Shown here: piece by piece, positions 32,828 to 42,645 of the stretch
Position numbering within the stretch: position 1 is the stretch's first letter
Layout of the letters: each line of letters opens with the position of its first letter
Assembly: GCA_014529385.2 (NCBI GenBank)
Contig: CM043952.1
Location: 58,924,119-58,988,118, forward strand
DNA from: Adiantum capillus-veneris
Lineage: Eukaryota > Streptophyta > Polypodiopsida > Polypodiales > Pteridaceae
Length of the DNA: 64,000 nt
Reading direction: 5' to 3'
The notes under the pieces: model-generated
Told to the model about the DNA's origin: nothing
What the model saw: the letters and a program-made list of their open reading frames with translations, nothing else
Databases searched by the model: none
Position numbers and translations under genes: made by a program

Positions 32828-33130
32828 AATGTGTGTAATAGATCATATAATTTTATATTTAAAAACAATACAAATTCCATGTGATTGCAGGCATTATATA
32901 TTTAAAACTTACTCTCCCTCATTCCCCCTTAACTTAGCAGGCGTTCGTGCCTCCTCACCTTGTTTTGAAAGCCATTAGGAATAAGCTGGTATGCCTATTC
33001 AATTTCAAACAAGGTGAGGACTCACGATGGCCTGTTGAAGGTAAGGGGGGAGGAAAGATTCATCAAAAGTAGGTCTTAATCAGTGCTGCAGTTGTATTGT
33101 TTTAATATAAAATTATAATGTCCATATACA
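32828..33130. repeat. foldback element FB2, both arms
   Basis: Left arm about 32836-32968, right arm about 33001-33125. CTCACCTTGTTT at the left meets AAACAAGGTGAG at the right, and both ends carry a TATAATTTTATAT-like segment. The arms are about 125 bp with a 30-bp loop. No coding. Confidence 0.8.
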
Positions 33131-33284
33131 CACACAATTAAAAACTAGCAATTCTAGAACGGCTTACTGATCGATTTGACCCCCACCATTGTCTTCAACG
33201 ACGGATTATGCTATAAACACCCTACCTAATGTCTTGTTATTTAAGGACTTCTTTTTTAATGTCTTCATAAAAAAAGGTGCGTTT

Positions 33285-33540
33285 AATAAACATAAGTACA
33301 TAAATATATATGTGTGTGTATATATATTTATGTATGCATGTATATGTGTATATATTTATGCATGTATAGAATTTACTAGAATTATGTAAGGTGAAGCTTC
33401 ACTTTAGCATTCTAAAAGAATAGAATGCAAGAGAAGTCAAGCCATGTGAAGATGCGAAATGAAAGGTGAAATAAAAAGATCCATTTAGTATCATAAAATT
33501 TAAATAACATTTAAGGTAAGTCTCAATCATGCCATTTTTT
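33285..33540 (+). repeat. microsatellite plus dispersed repeat R1, copy B
   Basis: TATATGTGTGTG-type tract to about 33362, then the R1 repeat (TAGAATTTACTAGAATTATG ... AAGGTAAGTCTCAATCAT). Confidence 0.78.
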
Positions 33541-34027
33541 TATTTTCTTCTAGTCGGTACCCACTACTTGCAAATGGCTTATATATTATGAAGGGGTCCC
33601 AATATTAAAGTAAATGGTGCACATTGTACATCGTTATTTTGAAACAAAATAAAACAAAAAGAAAGTAAAATAAAAAGACACCTTAAAAATCAAAACAAAA
33701 GAATATTTTAATGCTTTCAAGTAAGCATAAAAATAATTAAACAATTTAGTGAAGTTAATTTTATTGAAATCCTCAAATGAGAATCGTTTATCAATACCTC
33801 AGTGTTTGAGAAAGGTGTGCCTGAGCTTAGGCTTAAACCGATTGGAAATCGAGATTAGCCGGTTGCAAAGGATGGTAAAGAGAAAAAAACCCGATAAATT
33901 ATACTAAAAAATAGTTCGAATCTTTTGTAAATTTAAAAATTTCTACTAGTATTTCCAGTTTGTATTTGTATAAGGAGAAAACTTGCCGCTTAGACAAAAA
34001 GACTTTCTCAAAGACTGCATCATAAGA
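33541..34027. repeat. AT-rich DNA with dispersed repeat R2, copy A
   Basis: 33790-33975 matches 38760-38945 in order, e.g. TTTCTACTAGTATTTCC against TTTTGCTAGTATTTCC and GATTGCAAA-like blocks. No gene seen. Confidence 0.6.
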
Positions 34028-34255
34028 TCAAACTCCTATGAATATTTTGTTTAATATTTTGATCTCTGAAGTCATTTTCAAGCATGCAGACAAAGTAAAT
34101 GTTGCCTTGGAGAATATCTTTCTATTCCAAAGTTTTAGCTTTCTATTCAACAAGACTTTTAAATCCCTTAGGGACACTTGTCTCTCAAAGAAGGTGTAAG
34201 GAAACAGTTGAAGGGACAACAAAGTTATTTTACAAAGATTCTTGTCATGTGGCAC
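34028..34255 (-). pseudogene. possible LINE ORF2 linker fragment
   Basis: A 75-codon frame contains LRDLKVLLNRKLKLWNRKIF, the pattern of the region between endonuclease and RT in plant LINEs. No other LINE domain adjoins it. Chance similarity is possible. Confidence 0.3.
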
Positions 34256-34614
34256 TCATCCAACCAAAGAATCCAACGGCCTCAATGTTGCAACAACCTT
34301 GCACAATGAACCCTATGGCCTTCTACAAGCCAACAAAAAATCAAAAACCTTTTGAAACATCTACAAGATGAAAAGTGAAGGTCACTTCACCATATGACTT
34401 TTTGCATGGATTGGGGTACCCTCTCCTGGTTGGAGGTGGGCCGGTTGGCCCTCAAGACTAAGTAACACGGGGTATTGAAGGAAGCTTGAGCCATGGGATC
34501 GACGGAAGGAAAGTAGGGCACGAAAAGCGAAACGTTGCTCAACCGTCAAATCTGTCCAAGTTTACTTTTCAGCATTTTGGTTTACTTTATAGTGTTTTTG
34601 TTTTCCCTCTTTGG

Positions 34615-34770
34615 ACAACCAAACGCTCATGTGCACGTGGATAGAGCGCAAACCTCTCACCACAACCATCTAGGTTCAAATCCTACACGCATCCTAGGGG
34701 TTGACTTGTTGACCATCGTCCTCGAGATCCCACCCCAAAACTTCCTCCGTAGACCCCACCGCTTGGGGTC
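34615..34770 (+). mobile_element. tRNA-derived SINE candidate
   Basis: GGATAGAGCGC resembles a pol III A box and GGTTCAAATCC, about 40 bp on, is a perfect B box. The spacing suits a tRNA-derived head. The stems of a tRNA cloverleaf do not close well, so a working tRNA gene is unlikely. No target duplication was found. Confidence 0.45.
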
Positions 34771-34927
34771 ATTAAGACCCCATGTTACTTAGTCCTGTGG
34801 CTGGTCCAGGGAGGTACTTGGAGCTAACACTCATACAAAAGCTCTTCTCATTAAGACCCCATGTTACTTAGTCTGTGGCTGGTCCAGGGAGGTACTTGGA
34901 GCTAACACTCATACAAAAGCTCTTCTC
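34770..34927. repeat. 79-bp tandem duplication
   Basis: ATTAAGACCCCATGTTACTT starts at 34771 and again at 34850; the units run to AAAAGCTCTTCTC and differ by one base. Confidence 0.93.
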
Positions 34928-34944
34928 ATACTTTATCGCAACAC

Positions 34945-34946
<2 letters not shown>

Positions 34947-35005
<59 letters not shown>
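34947..35005. repeat. (CT)n microsatellite
   Basis: Uninterrupted CT units over 59 bp. Confidence 0.98.
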
Positions 35006-35008
<3 letters not shown>

Positions 35009-35785
35009 GAAGCAGAACACACTTTCTTTTGCCGTAATTAATCATCGCATCTTCGTTAAAGGATAATTGCAGCAAGTAACAAACCCCCTAAAGAATCACA
35101 ATAGAGGATAATAAGATTGTATTGATTGTTTTGGCAGAGAGGGGGGGGAGGGGGTGTATATTTTACAAAAAATGGCCCTGTATATATTTTATAAATAAGA
35201 AATTAAAAGGTATTCTTAATGGCTTCAAAAAAATTAAAAGGTCAAAAGCTGAAAGATTCCTAAAAATTCAAAAAACCCTAAGTTGAGTATACTTTTGGTG
35301 GGCTTACACTAAACCTACATAGAAGAGTCCTATTGATACATTTTATAAATAAGAAATTAAATAAATTCACGACCTTACATAGCGCAAAGAAACTCTACCT
35401 ACATAGCCTCGTGCAAAGAAATTGTAAAGAGAGGAAAATGTCAAAAGAAAGATAATGGAAAAGAAATGCACTCGACCACTTCTTTTATATGGACATAAAA
35501 AGCATTTTGACTTTCCATTTTAATGGGCTTTTCATTTCCTATGATTTTGCATTTTCATGGGGCTTTTCATTTCCTATACTTACCCTTCACCTATGCAATT
35601 TTTTCTTTAAGGCCTTTCAATTTCTTTCCCATTCCACCTTTCAAGGTTTCATCCTAAAGGAATAGAAAAGTTTTTCCTTTTTTTGAGCTGGGGGAGACCT
35701 ACTAGAGGTAGATATATAAAAGGAGCACCCTATGATAGGGGTGTCAAAGGGACATTTGATGCATACAGGTGACATCCCCTTATTA
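35006..35785. other. AT-rich DNA downstream of the PPR gene
   Basis: No gene seen. AGAAATTAAA(T/A)-containing segments recur at 35200 and 35345. The part next to 35785 is the likely 3' untranslated region of the PPR gene. Confidence 0.55.
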
Positions 35786-38143
35786 TCACGAGCAAATCCC
35801 CTCAGATCTAGCATCAGCACAAATATTAGACATGAAAATATAGGCTGCAGCATCCATGTCGTCCAATGGCATTGCATGCTTGAAAGCCTGCCTTCCAAGC
35901 TCTAGAATGCCCCATTGTTGACAAGCACCCAACATGGTATGCCAAACTACAAGATCCGGATGATATGGTATGTGCTGGATCATTGAGACCGCTTTCTCTA
36001 CCTGTCCTGCACGGCCAAGGAGATCAACCATACACGTAAAGTGCTCAAGGGCTGGATTAATGCCATACTCGGTAATCATGGCGTCAAAATAAGTCTCGCC
36101 CATGTTCACTAGGCCTGCATGACTGCAAGCATTCAATACGCTAACAAATGTTACTAAATTTGGCTCTAAACCCTCTTCCCTCATCCTATCAAAGCCACAA
36201 ATGACATCTTCATTGCCGCCTATCTGCGCATACCCAGCAATGAGAGATGTCCATGCAATTACATCCCAACTACAAAGCTTGTCAAATACAGCTTGAGCTT
36301 TAGAAAGCAAGCCACATTTCGCATACATGTCGACCAATGTGTTGCCGATGGTGATGTCTCTATCCAGAGATCCCTGCTTGGAGACTTCCGCATGCATATG
36401 CTCGCCCTTCTCTAAGAGTCCCAAGTTGCCACAAGCTTTAAGGCCGCAGACATAAGAGATGGCATCTGGAGAAATGCCTTGCACTTGCATCTGTTCCAGA
36501 GAGTACAAAGCTTCTTCCAGGCACCCGTGTTTAATTTGTCCAGATATTAGCGAATTCCACATTACAACATCTTGGTAAGGTAGCTCCTCAATCACCTCTT
36601 CTGCTCTTACAAAGGACCCACCCTTTGCATACATATCTACAAGAACATGGGCAACATGCTCGGATCCATAATACCCTCGTCTGGCAATCTCTGCATGGAA
36701 CTTCTCCCCCTCCTGTATCGCACGTAAGCTGGCGCAAGCTTTCAAGCAGCAAACGAAGGTTACATCATCGGATGAGATGCCCTCTTGCTGCATCTGATCA
36801 TGAGATGCCAGTGCCTCTTTACCATGTCCATGCATCACATAGCCCGAAATCAATGAGTTCCAAGAGACAACATCTCTATGTCGGAGACTTACAAGAACTT
36901 CTCTAGCCTTTGAAAGAAAACCAAAGTTGGCATACATGTCGACTAATGCATTTCCAACAAGCTGATCTGTATTTGCTAGTCCCCTTTTGATAGCCTCTTC
37001 ATGTATTTCCAAGGCTTTCAGTAGGGTTCCTGCATAAATGCAAGCTTTCAAGGTGCAGGCAAAAGTAACAGAATTTGCAGGGATTCCCTCAAACTGCATC
37101 TGGCCATAACATTCCAACGCTTTCTCACTAAATCCACCTCTGGTATAACCTGCAATCATCGCAGTCCAGGACACTACATCTTTAACTGGAAGCTTATGAA
37201 ACACTTCCTGTGCTTGCACAAGAAAACCACAACTCGTATACATGTCAACCAAGCTGCTTCCAACAAGAACATCTTTCCCTACAAATCCCCTTCTCGCCAT
37301 CTCGGCATGTATTTCTTGTCCCTTATCTATGGCACTTAAGCTGCTGCAAGCCTTCAAACTACAAGTGAATGTAATGACATCTGGAGAAAGATCTGAAAGC
37401 AACATCTGCTCATAACATTCCAATGCTCGCTTTGCACACCCGTCTTTTACATATCCTCCAATCAAAGCAGTCCATGCCACAACTCCCTGAACAGGGAGCT
37501 CGTCGAAAACTTCTTGTGCTTGCCCCATGGAGCCACACTTGGCATACATATCAACAAGAATGCTGCCAAGAAAGATGTCCTTGTCCACCAAGCCCAGTTG
37601 TGCAACATGTGTATGCAAGCGCGTGCCAGTATCAAGATCTTGCAGTTTAGCACAAGCCTTTAGCAAGCCAACAAAGTTGACAACACTAGGTCGAGCAGAA
37701 TCCATATGCATGGTCTGGTAAAGAGCAAGAGCAGAGTGTAGCGACCCACATTTGAGATAACCGGAAATAAGCGAGTTCCATGAAGATGCAGATCGATAAG
37801 CCAATTTCTCGAATAGCTCCTGGGCGTTGGAAGTGCAGCCCATTTCCACCAAAAGTGAGACGAGCTGATTTCCGAGTGGCGGATGAATTGCCATGCCCAT
37901 TCGAAGCATGTAGGCATACAAGCGAAGAGTGGTTTGCTGGTTTCCCAGCTTTCGAGAAGCGTGTAAGATGCGGGCAACAACATCGACAGAGGGTTTGGAA
38001 GGAAACCCATCTTCCAAAATGGTGAGAGTCTCATTAAGGTTTAGCAAATCCCAGCTGCGAGTACGTTGAGGCACAGAAGTGAACAAGGTTTTGAATGCAA
38101 TGGTTCTCTGTAGAAGGGGCTTTGCAGCCTTTGACATACTCAA
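35786..38143 (-). CDS. PLS-type pentatricopeptide-repeat protein, intronless
   Basis: A complete 785-codon frame from ATG (MSMSKAAKPLLQRTIAFKTL), the first in-frame Met. The N-terminus is basic and hydroxylated without acids, fitting import into mitochondria or plastids. From about residue 85 to 700 it is built of PPR triplets of about 101 residues, with repeated blocks such as VGSSLVDMYTSCGFLVQAQE, DVVSWTAMIAGYTRGGFSEK and NLVTFVSVLNACSHAGLVNM. The last motifs (DLLGRAGQVEKAVSMI, PDLVVWHTMLGACQQWG) begin the E domain, which breaks off after AAYIFMSNICADARSE; no DYW deaminase domain is present. Proteins of this family bind organellar RNA in a sequence-specific way, often for C-to-U editing. 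Without DYW it would need a partner for editing, or act otherwise. Lack of introns and intact length argue for a working gene. Confidence 0.93.
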   Translation of the reverse strand: MSMSKAAKPLLQRTIAFKTLFTSVPQRTRSWDLLNLNETLTILEDGFPSKPSVDVVARILHASRKLGNQQTTLRLYAYMLRMGMAIHPPLGNQLVSLLVEMGCTSNAQELFEKLAYRSASSWNSLISGYLKCGSLHSALALYQTMHMDSARPSVVNFVGLLKACAKLQDLDTGTRLHTHVAQLGLVDKDIFLGSILVDMYAKCGSMGQAQEVFDELPVQGVVAWTALIGGYVKDGCAKRALECYEQMLLSDLSPDVITFTCSLKACSSLSAIDKGQEIHAEMARRGFVGKDVLVGSSLVDMYTSCGFLVQAQEVFHKLPVKDVVSWTAMIAGYTRGGFSEKALECYGQMQFEGIPANSVTFACTLKACIYAGTLLKALEIHEEAIKRGLANTDQLVGNALVDMYANFGFLSKAREVLVSLRHRDVVSWNSLISGYVMHGHGKEALASHDQMQQEGISSDDVTFVCCLKACASLRAIQEGEKFHAEIARRGYYGSEHVAHVLVDMYAKGGSFVRAEEVIEELPYQDVVMWNSLISGQIKHGCLEEALYSLEQMQVQGISPDAISYVCGLKACGNLGLLEKGEHMHAEVSKQGSLDRDITIGNTLVDMYAKCGLLSKAQAVFDKLCSWDVIAWTSLIAGYAQIGGNEDVICGFDRMREEGLEPNLVTFVSVLNACSHAGLVNMGETYFDAMITEYGINPALEHFTCMVDLLGRAGQVEKAVSMIQHIPYHPDLVVWHTMLGACQQWGILELGRQAFKHAMPLDDMDAAAYIFMSNICADARSEGICS

Positions 38144-39050
38144 GGGAGTCCATTGGTAATACGATCAACAGCATTCCAAGTAAAGAACGGTTGTTATTCC
38201 ACAAAACCCTGCACGATCACTGGCCAAGAGTCTATACATCAGAGGAGCAGCCCTCTTCTGTCATTCATCTATCCTCTTTGTGCACGATTTTGTAAAGCCT
38301 AAGTTACCAGTGTTAGAAAAAAACGGGGGTCTAGTGTATTTTAACCGGCTGAAATTATAAAATCCCGATTAGATTTTAAGCTTGCCTTTAAGAAAACTGG
38401 CAAATTTACACATGTTTTAGTGTAATTACCGGCAAAAGCTTCAAATTTTGACCTTAAATTAGGAATAATATTTTTTTCTAGCCCTGAGCATAACGTGTAG
38501 AAGATGCTTTTTAAAAAGTCAGAGGCCAATGGGGACGACAGCGGTCAGCATCAATATTGAGGGGCTAGAGGTAGGTTAGATTGCATGTGATCATTAAGCC
38601 ACTTGGTTCAATCTTGAGCATCGAATAGAAAATTTAATCCAATGTTGCAGAGCACTGGCCTACCGCCTTACAACACAGCCCCAAGTAAAACAAGTGAAAG
38701 GGTCACGATGGCTTTCTAAAACAATAAGAAAGTGATAAAATCATTAGGTTGAGTTCAATTGGAATCAATATTTGGGAAAGAATTGCCTCAACTTAGCCGT
38801 GAGCCAGTTCAAAATCAAACCTAGCTGATTGCAAACCATGTTAAAGGAAAGAAAAACTGGTGAAATATGTGAGACAATAGTTGAAAATTCATGCTAATTT
38901 TACATTTTTGCTAGTATTTCCGGTTTGCTACTTTGACCGACGACCGTTTAATAAAAGGGACTTTCCCCAATATTGATTAGAATTAAGTTATAGAATGCAA
39001 GAAAAATCAAGAATGTGAGGTTGTCAAATTTTAAAAAAAATCATTAATAA

Positions 39051-39052
<2 letters not shown>
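38144..39052. other. upstream region of the PPR gene with dispersed repeats R2 and R3
   Basis: The first few hundred bases should hold the PPR promoter. 38355-38480 matches 47845-47965 (repeat R3: GCTTGCCTT, TCAAATTTTGACCT shared in order) and 38760-38945 matches 33790-33975 (R2). No gene seen. Confidence 0.6.
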
Positions 39053-39092
<40 letters not shown>

Positions 39093-39372
39093 CTATAGAA
39101 TTTATTAGAATTATGGAAGAGAAGTAAAGACATGTCACATGTGAAATGAAAGGTGAAATAAAAAGATCCATTTATTATTTTAGAACTGAAGATAAGTCTC
39201 CATCATCACACTGAAAAAATTTAAGATAAATCTTCTTCATTACACTTAAAATAAGATTTAAGATAAGTCTCCATCATCACACATTTAAAATAAGTCTCCA
39301 TCGTGACACTGAAAACATTGAAATTATGTCTAACCCAACTCAACGCTGAGGCTTCTTTTAGAAAGCCAAAAA
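39053..39372 (+). repeat. (TG)n microsatellite plus dispersed repeat R1, copy C
   Basis: TG units from 39053 to 39090, then R1 from TCTATAGAATTTATTAGAAT to AGGCTTCTTTTAG. The middle carries an extra local repeat of TAAGTCTCCATCATCACA. Confidence 0.8.
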
Positions 39373-39460
39373 AGCATTGCCATCAGCCCTACTATCATTG
39401 AAAAAAAGAAATACTCCAATCTTTCCCCTTTGACAGGGTCTCGTCTCGTCTTGTCTTCGC

Positions 39461-40047
39461 AGGAGATGTCACGACGACTTAGGGACTCCATGGTGGAGCA
39501 AAGACTCAACTGAACCCTATCTTTGTGAGCATTTCTCGCGGTTATGGGTTGCAGGAGGCTGGATAAACATGAGTCTAGTGCGCAACAACGGTGTGTTGTG
39601 TTACAAACTGGAGCAATCAGTGCCTATCTCCCTCTCAAGGGAGGAGGTTATAGGCGATCTGGCCGAGACTTACCATCAGTGCCAAGCAGATCTGGACTAT
39701 TGTTTCACCCATGCATTCACGCCATGACCATCTGATGGATTTCCACACAATCTGGCTGCCAACAAGCGGCAATTAGTGCAACATATAAAAGCCCAATAAT
39801 GTCATCGACGTCTGTGGGATCCCCTTACCAGCTGTTGTTGGGGGTCTATAGGACCCACCCTGCCTCCATCACCTCCGGTATAGCATCGGTCCATAGCTCG
39901 TTGAAAGGAGACGTTGAATGTGGTGGAGGTGATGCCAGAGAGCTCAAAACCACTACACTCACCCGCCTAATTTGGACAGGTCCGTCACCCGTCACCTCTT
40001 CGACAACAACTACATTTTCAAAAGAGGATAATTGCGAATAATCGAGG
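39461..40047 (+). pseudogene. Fic-family gene remnant, N-terminal part
   Basis: A likely 3' splice site (TTGTCTTCGCAG) opens a frame with GTPWWSKDSTEPYLCEHFSR, VPISLSREEVIGDLAETYHQ and DLDYCFTHAFTP, then a TGA. After a frame change NVIDVCGIPLPAVVG, and after another YRTHPAS, match the start of the minus-strand Fic fragment at 44922-45362. CGAG followed by GTATGT at 40047/40048 looks like a 5' splice site. The stretch with the Fic motif itself is not seen here. Two frame changes and a stop mark it as a pseudogene. The antisense frame of 185 codons is a shadow. Confidence 0.6.
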
Positions 40048-40754
40048 TATGTAACTTTGCAATTTATAAGATGGCTCATGGCAGTAACGTGCTTCACTAG
40101 GTTCAAGTGGGGCTTTTGAACTGAGAACTCGTCACTACAAAAAACCCTACACTGTCTATGACGTACAATATAAAGTTTCATATGCTTCTCTTTAAGCTTA
40201 ATCAATATCCTGTATCTTTTATATTTGTCTTGACTCTTGTTTTGTGGCTTACAAAGAGGACATATATTCACAACAATGGATTTTTCGACTACACAAGAAT
40301 GACTCCAGATCAACACAACATTGCAAGGTCCATTATTTGTATCCAATTCCCTATGTCTATATGTTTGCTTGGCGCAACACATAAATGCTACGAGGCAGGG
40401 CACGCCTTTCGTTTCTTAGAATTTTTGGAGTGACCACAGTGCCATTCTCCACTATACTTTTGTATGGCACTTTTGCATGACATGCACTATATATTTAGCA
40501 TTTTTACTTTGTGCCTAACTGCAAAACAAAATGTTTAACTATTCACATTGCTTTTATGTAGCTTGATTCAAACATTGTCCTTGGCTTGTACAATTGGACG
40601 ACACCCGTACACAATGACTAGGTCAGTAGTGCATTGCAATTTTTAATATGTTGATGCTTTTGGTATTTTTTGAGTTTGTCCATGCTTCCTTAAGTTTAGT
40701 TTAGCGACATGTTTTCCTCACTAGGTTGTGTGATCAACAGCCAAGACTCCTTGC
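40048..40754. other. non-coding, with a lone CACTA-type terminus
   Basis: CACTACAAAAAACCC at 40133-40147 resembles the end of a CACTA transposon, but no convincing partner end was found. No gene recognised. Confidence 0.5.
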
Positions 40755-40946
40755 TGTTGGGGTAAAGCCCCATGTGGCCGGTTAGGCCAGGTGTCTGCTC
40801 ACTATACTTATTCATTATGTACATAATAGAATAAGGGGGTTCACATGTAGAGAGTGAGTTTTAGCCCCTACAAACACAAGGTCTCCTCTTCTCCTCTCTT
40901 CTCCATTGTTGCACACACTCACACATGCTCCCGCTCGCGCATTTCA
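40755..40946 (+). repeat. Copia-5 5' LTR
   Basis: 192 bp, starting TGTTGGGGTAAAGCC and ending GCATTTCA. Confidence 0.94.
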
Positions 40947-40948
40947 AT

Positions 40949-40960
40949 TGGTATCAGAGC
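40949..40960 (+). other. Copia-5 primer-binding site
   Basis: TGGTATCAGAGC, complementary to initiator methionine tRNA. Confidence 0.93.
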
Positions 40961-42645
40961 TCAGGGATTGGGAGCACCAATTGGAGCTAAGCGGGGACGC
41001 AGGCGGAGAAGCAACAAAAACTACAGGACATTTTTTGCAGATCTGTTTTGGCCTACCAAAACGTCTTCATTCAAGCCGATTCTCGTGATTCTTGACCAAT
41101 TTTTTTGTCCTCTTCAACTTTGCAGAATAAAGTTTTTTCAAAATCTTCACCAATTTTGAGATACATCACTCAGACTGCCTGCATGTCTAGGATACACAGG
41201 TGTAGATGTTTACAAATCTGTTTCGACCTAAAAAAAACAGCATATTTCAGGTCCATTCCCACTTTTCCCACCCGTTTTCGCGTAGTCTATAACTTTGCAG
41301 AAGGAAGTTTCTACAAATTCTGAGCAGTTTGGAAGATATGGACTGACAGACTGCAGGGTATTCAGAAAGTTGGAGATTATGTATGCCTATTGTGGTGATT
41401 TGCTACATTCGAAGAGATCAAATTGAGCTTTTGTCATTCTCTTGTTTTGCGCATTGATGTTTTGCTCTCAGTGAAGAGAGTGTGGGTTGATATTTTCAAC
41501 ACATTTTTGCGCATACGTTGAGAACATTTTGTGAATGTATGCATTCTTGTGGACTCTCAGATTCGAGAGTGGATTCATCACAGGCTATGTGCATTGACTT
41601 ATGCGATTGAGCAGATTTCGAAAATTGTGGTGCACAGATTTACAGAGATTTTTGCAAGCATTTATGGCATGATTGTGAGCTGAATTTTTAGCTGATTGGA
41701 TGCTCATTTGCTACACATTTGGTACATGCTTGATGCTCGTTTATGTTGGCATGTGGATGCACATGATATGTGATTTTCGGTGGATGGTATTCTTTGCCTT
41801 GCAATGGTATATATGGACTGATTTTCAGTTGTTTTGAGCATCAATTTGTGTCATATTTTGGTTGGTTTGCTAGTATATGCCTCGCTTATAGAGTGCGGTT
41901 GATGCACTTTGTGTTTCGAATTACAGGATTGTTTTCCAAGTTTACAGAGTTGAGACTTTGGTGCAGCTCATGTATGCTTGAGTGTGGATTTTGCGCATGA
42001 TTTTCTCATGGTTTTGAGCATTTTTATGGCATATATGGTTATTATGGTTAGATAGCCAAATACTGTCGAAACTCTGTTGGATTTTTCTTGCAAGTTTATT
42101 TGTTTATGCGCATGGTTTGCAATCATGTTTTGATTGCATTTGGCACTCAGTGGTTGCTTTGCCGTAGTGTTTTGGCATGACATTATGAGAGTGTTTGCTC
42201 ACTGGATTATGTCATTTGACATACATGTGGTAATCTCTTCAGGAAGGAGATTGTTGATGATAGTTTCATTGATCACCACATAGTGCTCTTAGATTAGAGC
42301 GGGTGTTTTGGCATCATTTGAGCGGTTTTTTTCATTTGTTGATGATAGTTTCATTGATTACCACATAGTGCTCTTGGATTAGAGCGGGTGTTTTGGCATC
42401 GTTTGAGCGGTTTTGCTCATTTGTTGATGATAGTTTCATTGATTACCACAGTGCTCTTGGATTAGAGCGGGCGTTTTGGCATCATTTGAGCGGTTTTGCT
42501 CTTACATCGATCTCCATATTTGTTGATACTTCTCTTAGACAGCTTGTGCCAGCTTATGTTGTATTTTGATAGTACTTGGTGTATGAGTTAGCCAGGATTT
42601 GGCTATTGTCAGTTGATCGATTTGTGCTCGGTCTTGTCACAGGTT
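40961..42645 (+). other. Copia-5 long untranslated leader
   Basis: About 1.7 kb without a recognised gene, T/G-rich, with many TTTGGCAT and GCATTTGAGC-like words. It ends in an 85-bp tandem array. Confidence 0.75.
42251..42505. repeat. 85-bp tandem repeat in the Copia-5 leader, three copies
   Basis: TTGTTGATGATAGTTTCATT starts at 42251, 42336 and 42421. Each unit ends GCGGTTTTGCTC(AT) or a variant; the third lacks two bases. Confidence 0.95.

Noticed and set aside
34615-34700. A functional tRNA gene
   Set aside because: A and B boxes are present but acceptor and anticodon stems do not pair.
39846-40403. 185-codon minus-strand frame
   Set aside because: It is antisense to the Fic-family remnant, whose sense frame has an independent match at 44922-45362.
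40133-40633. A small CACTA element from CACTACAAAAAACCC to a CACTACTGACC-like complement
   Set aside because: The second end matches only in the first six bases and the flanking triplets differ.
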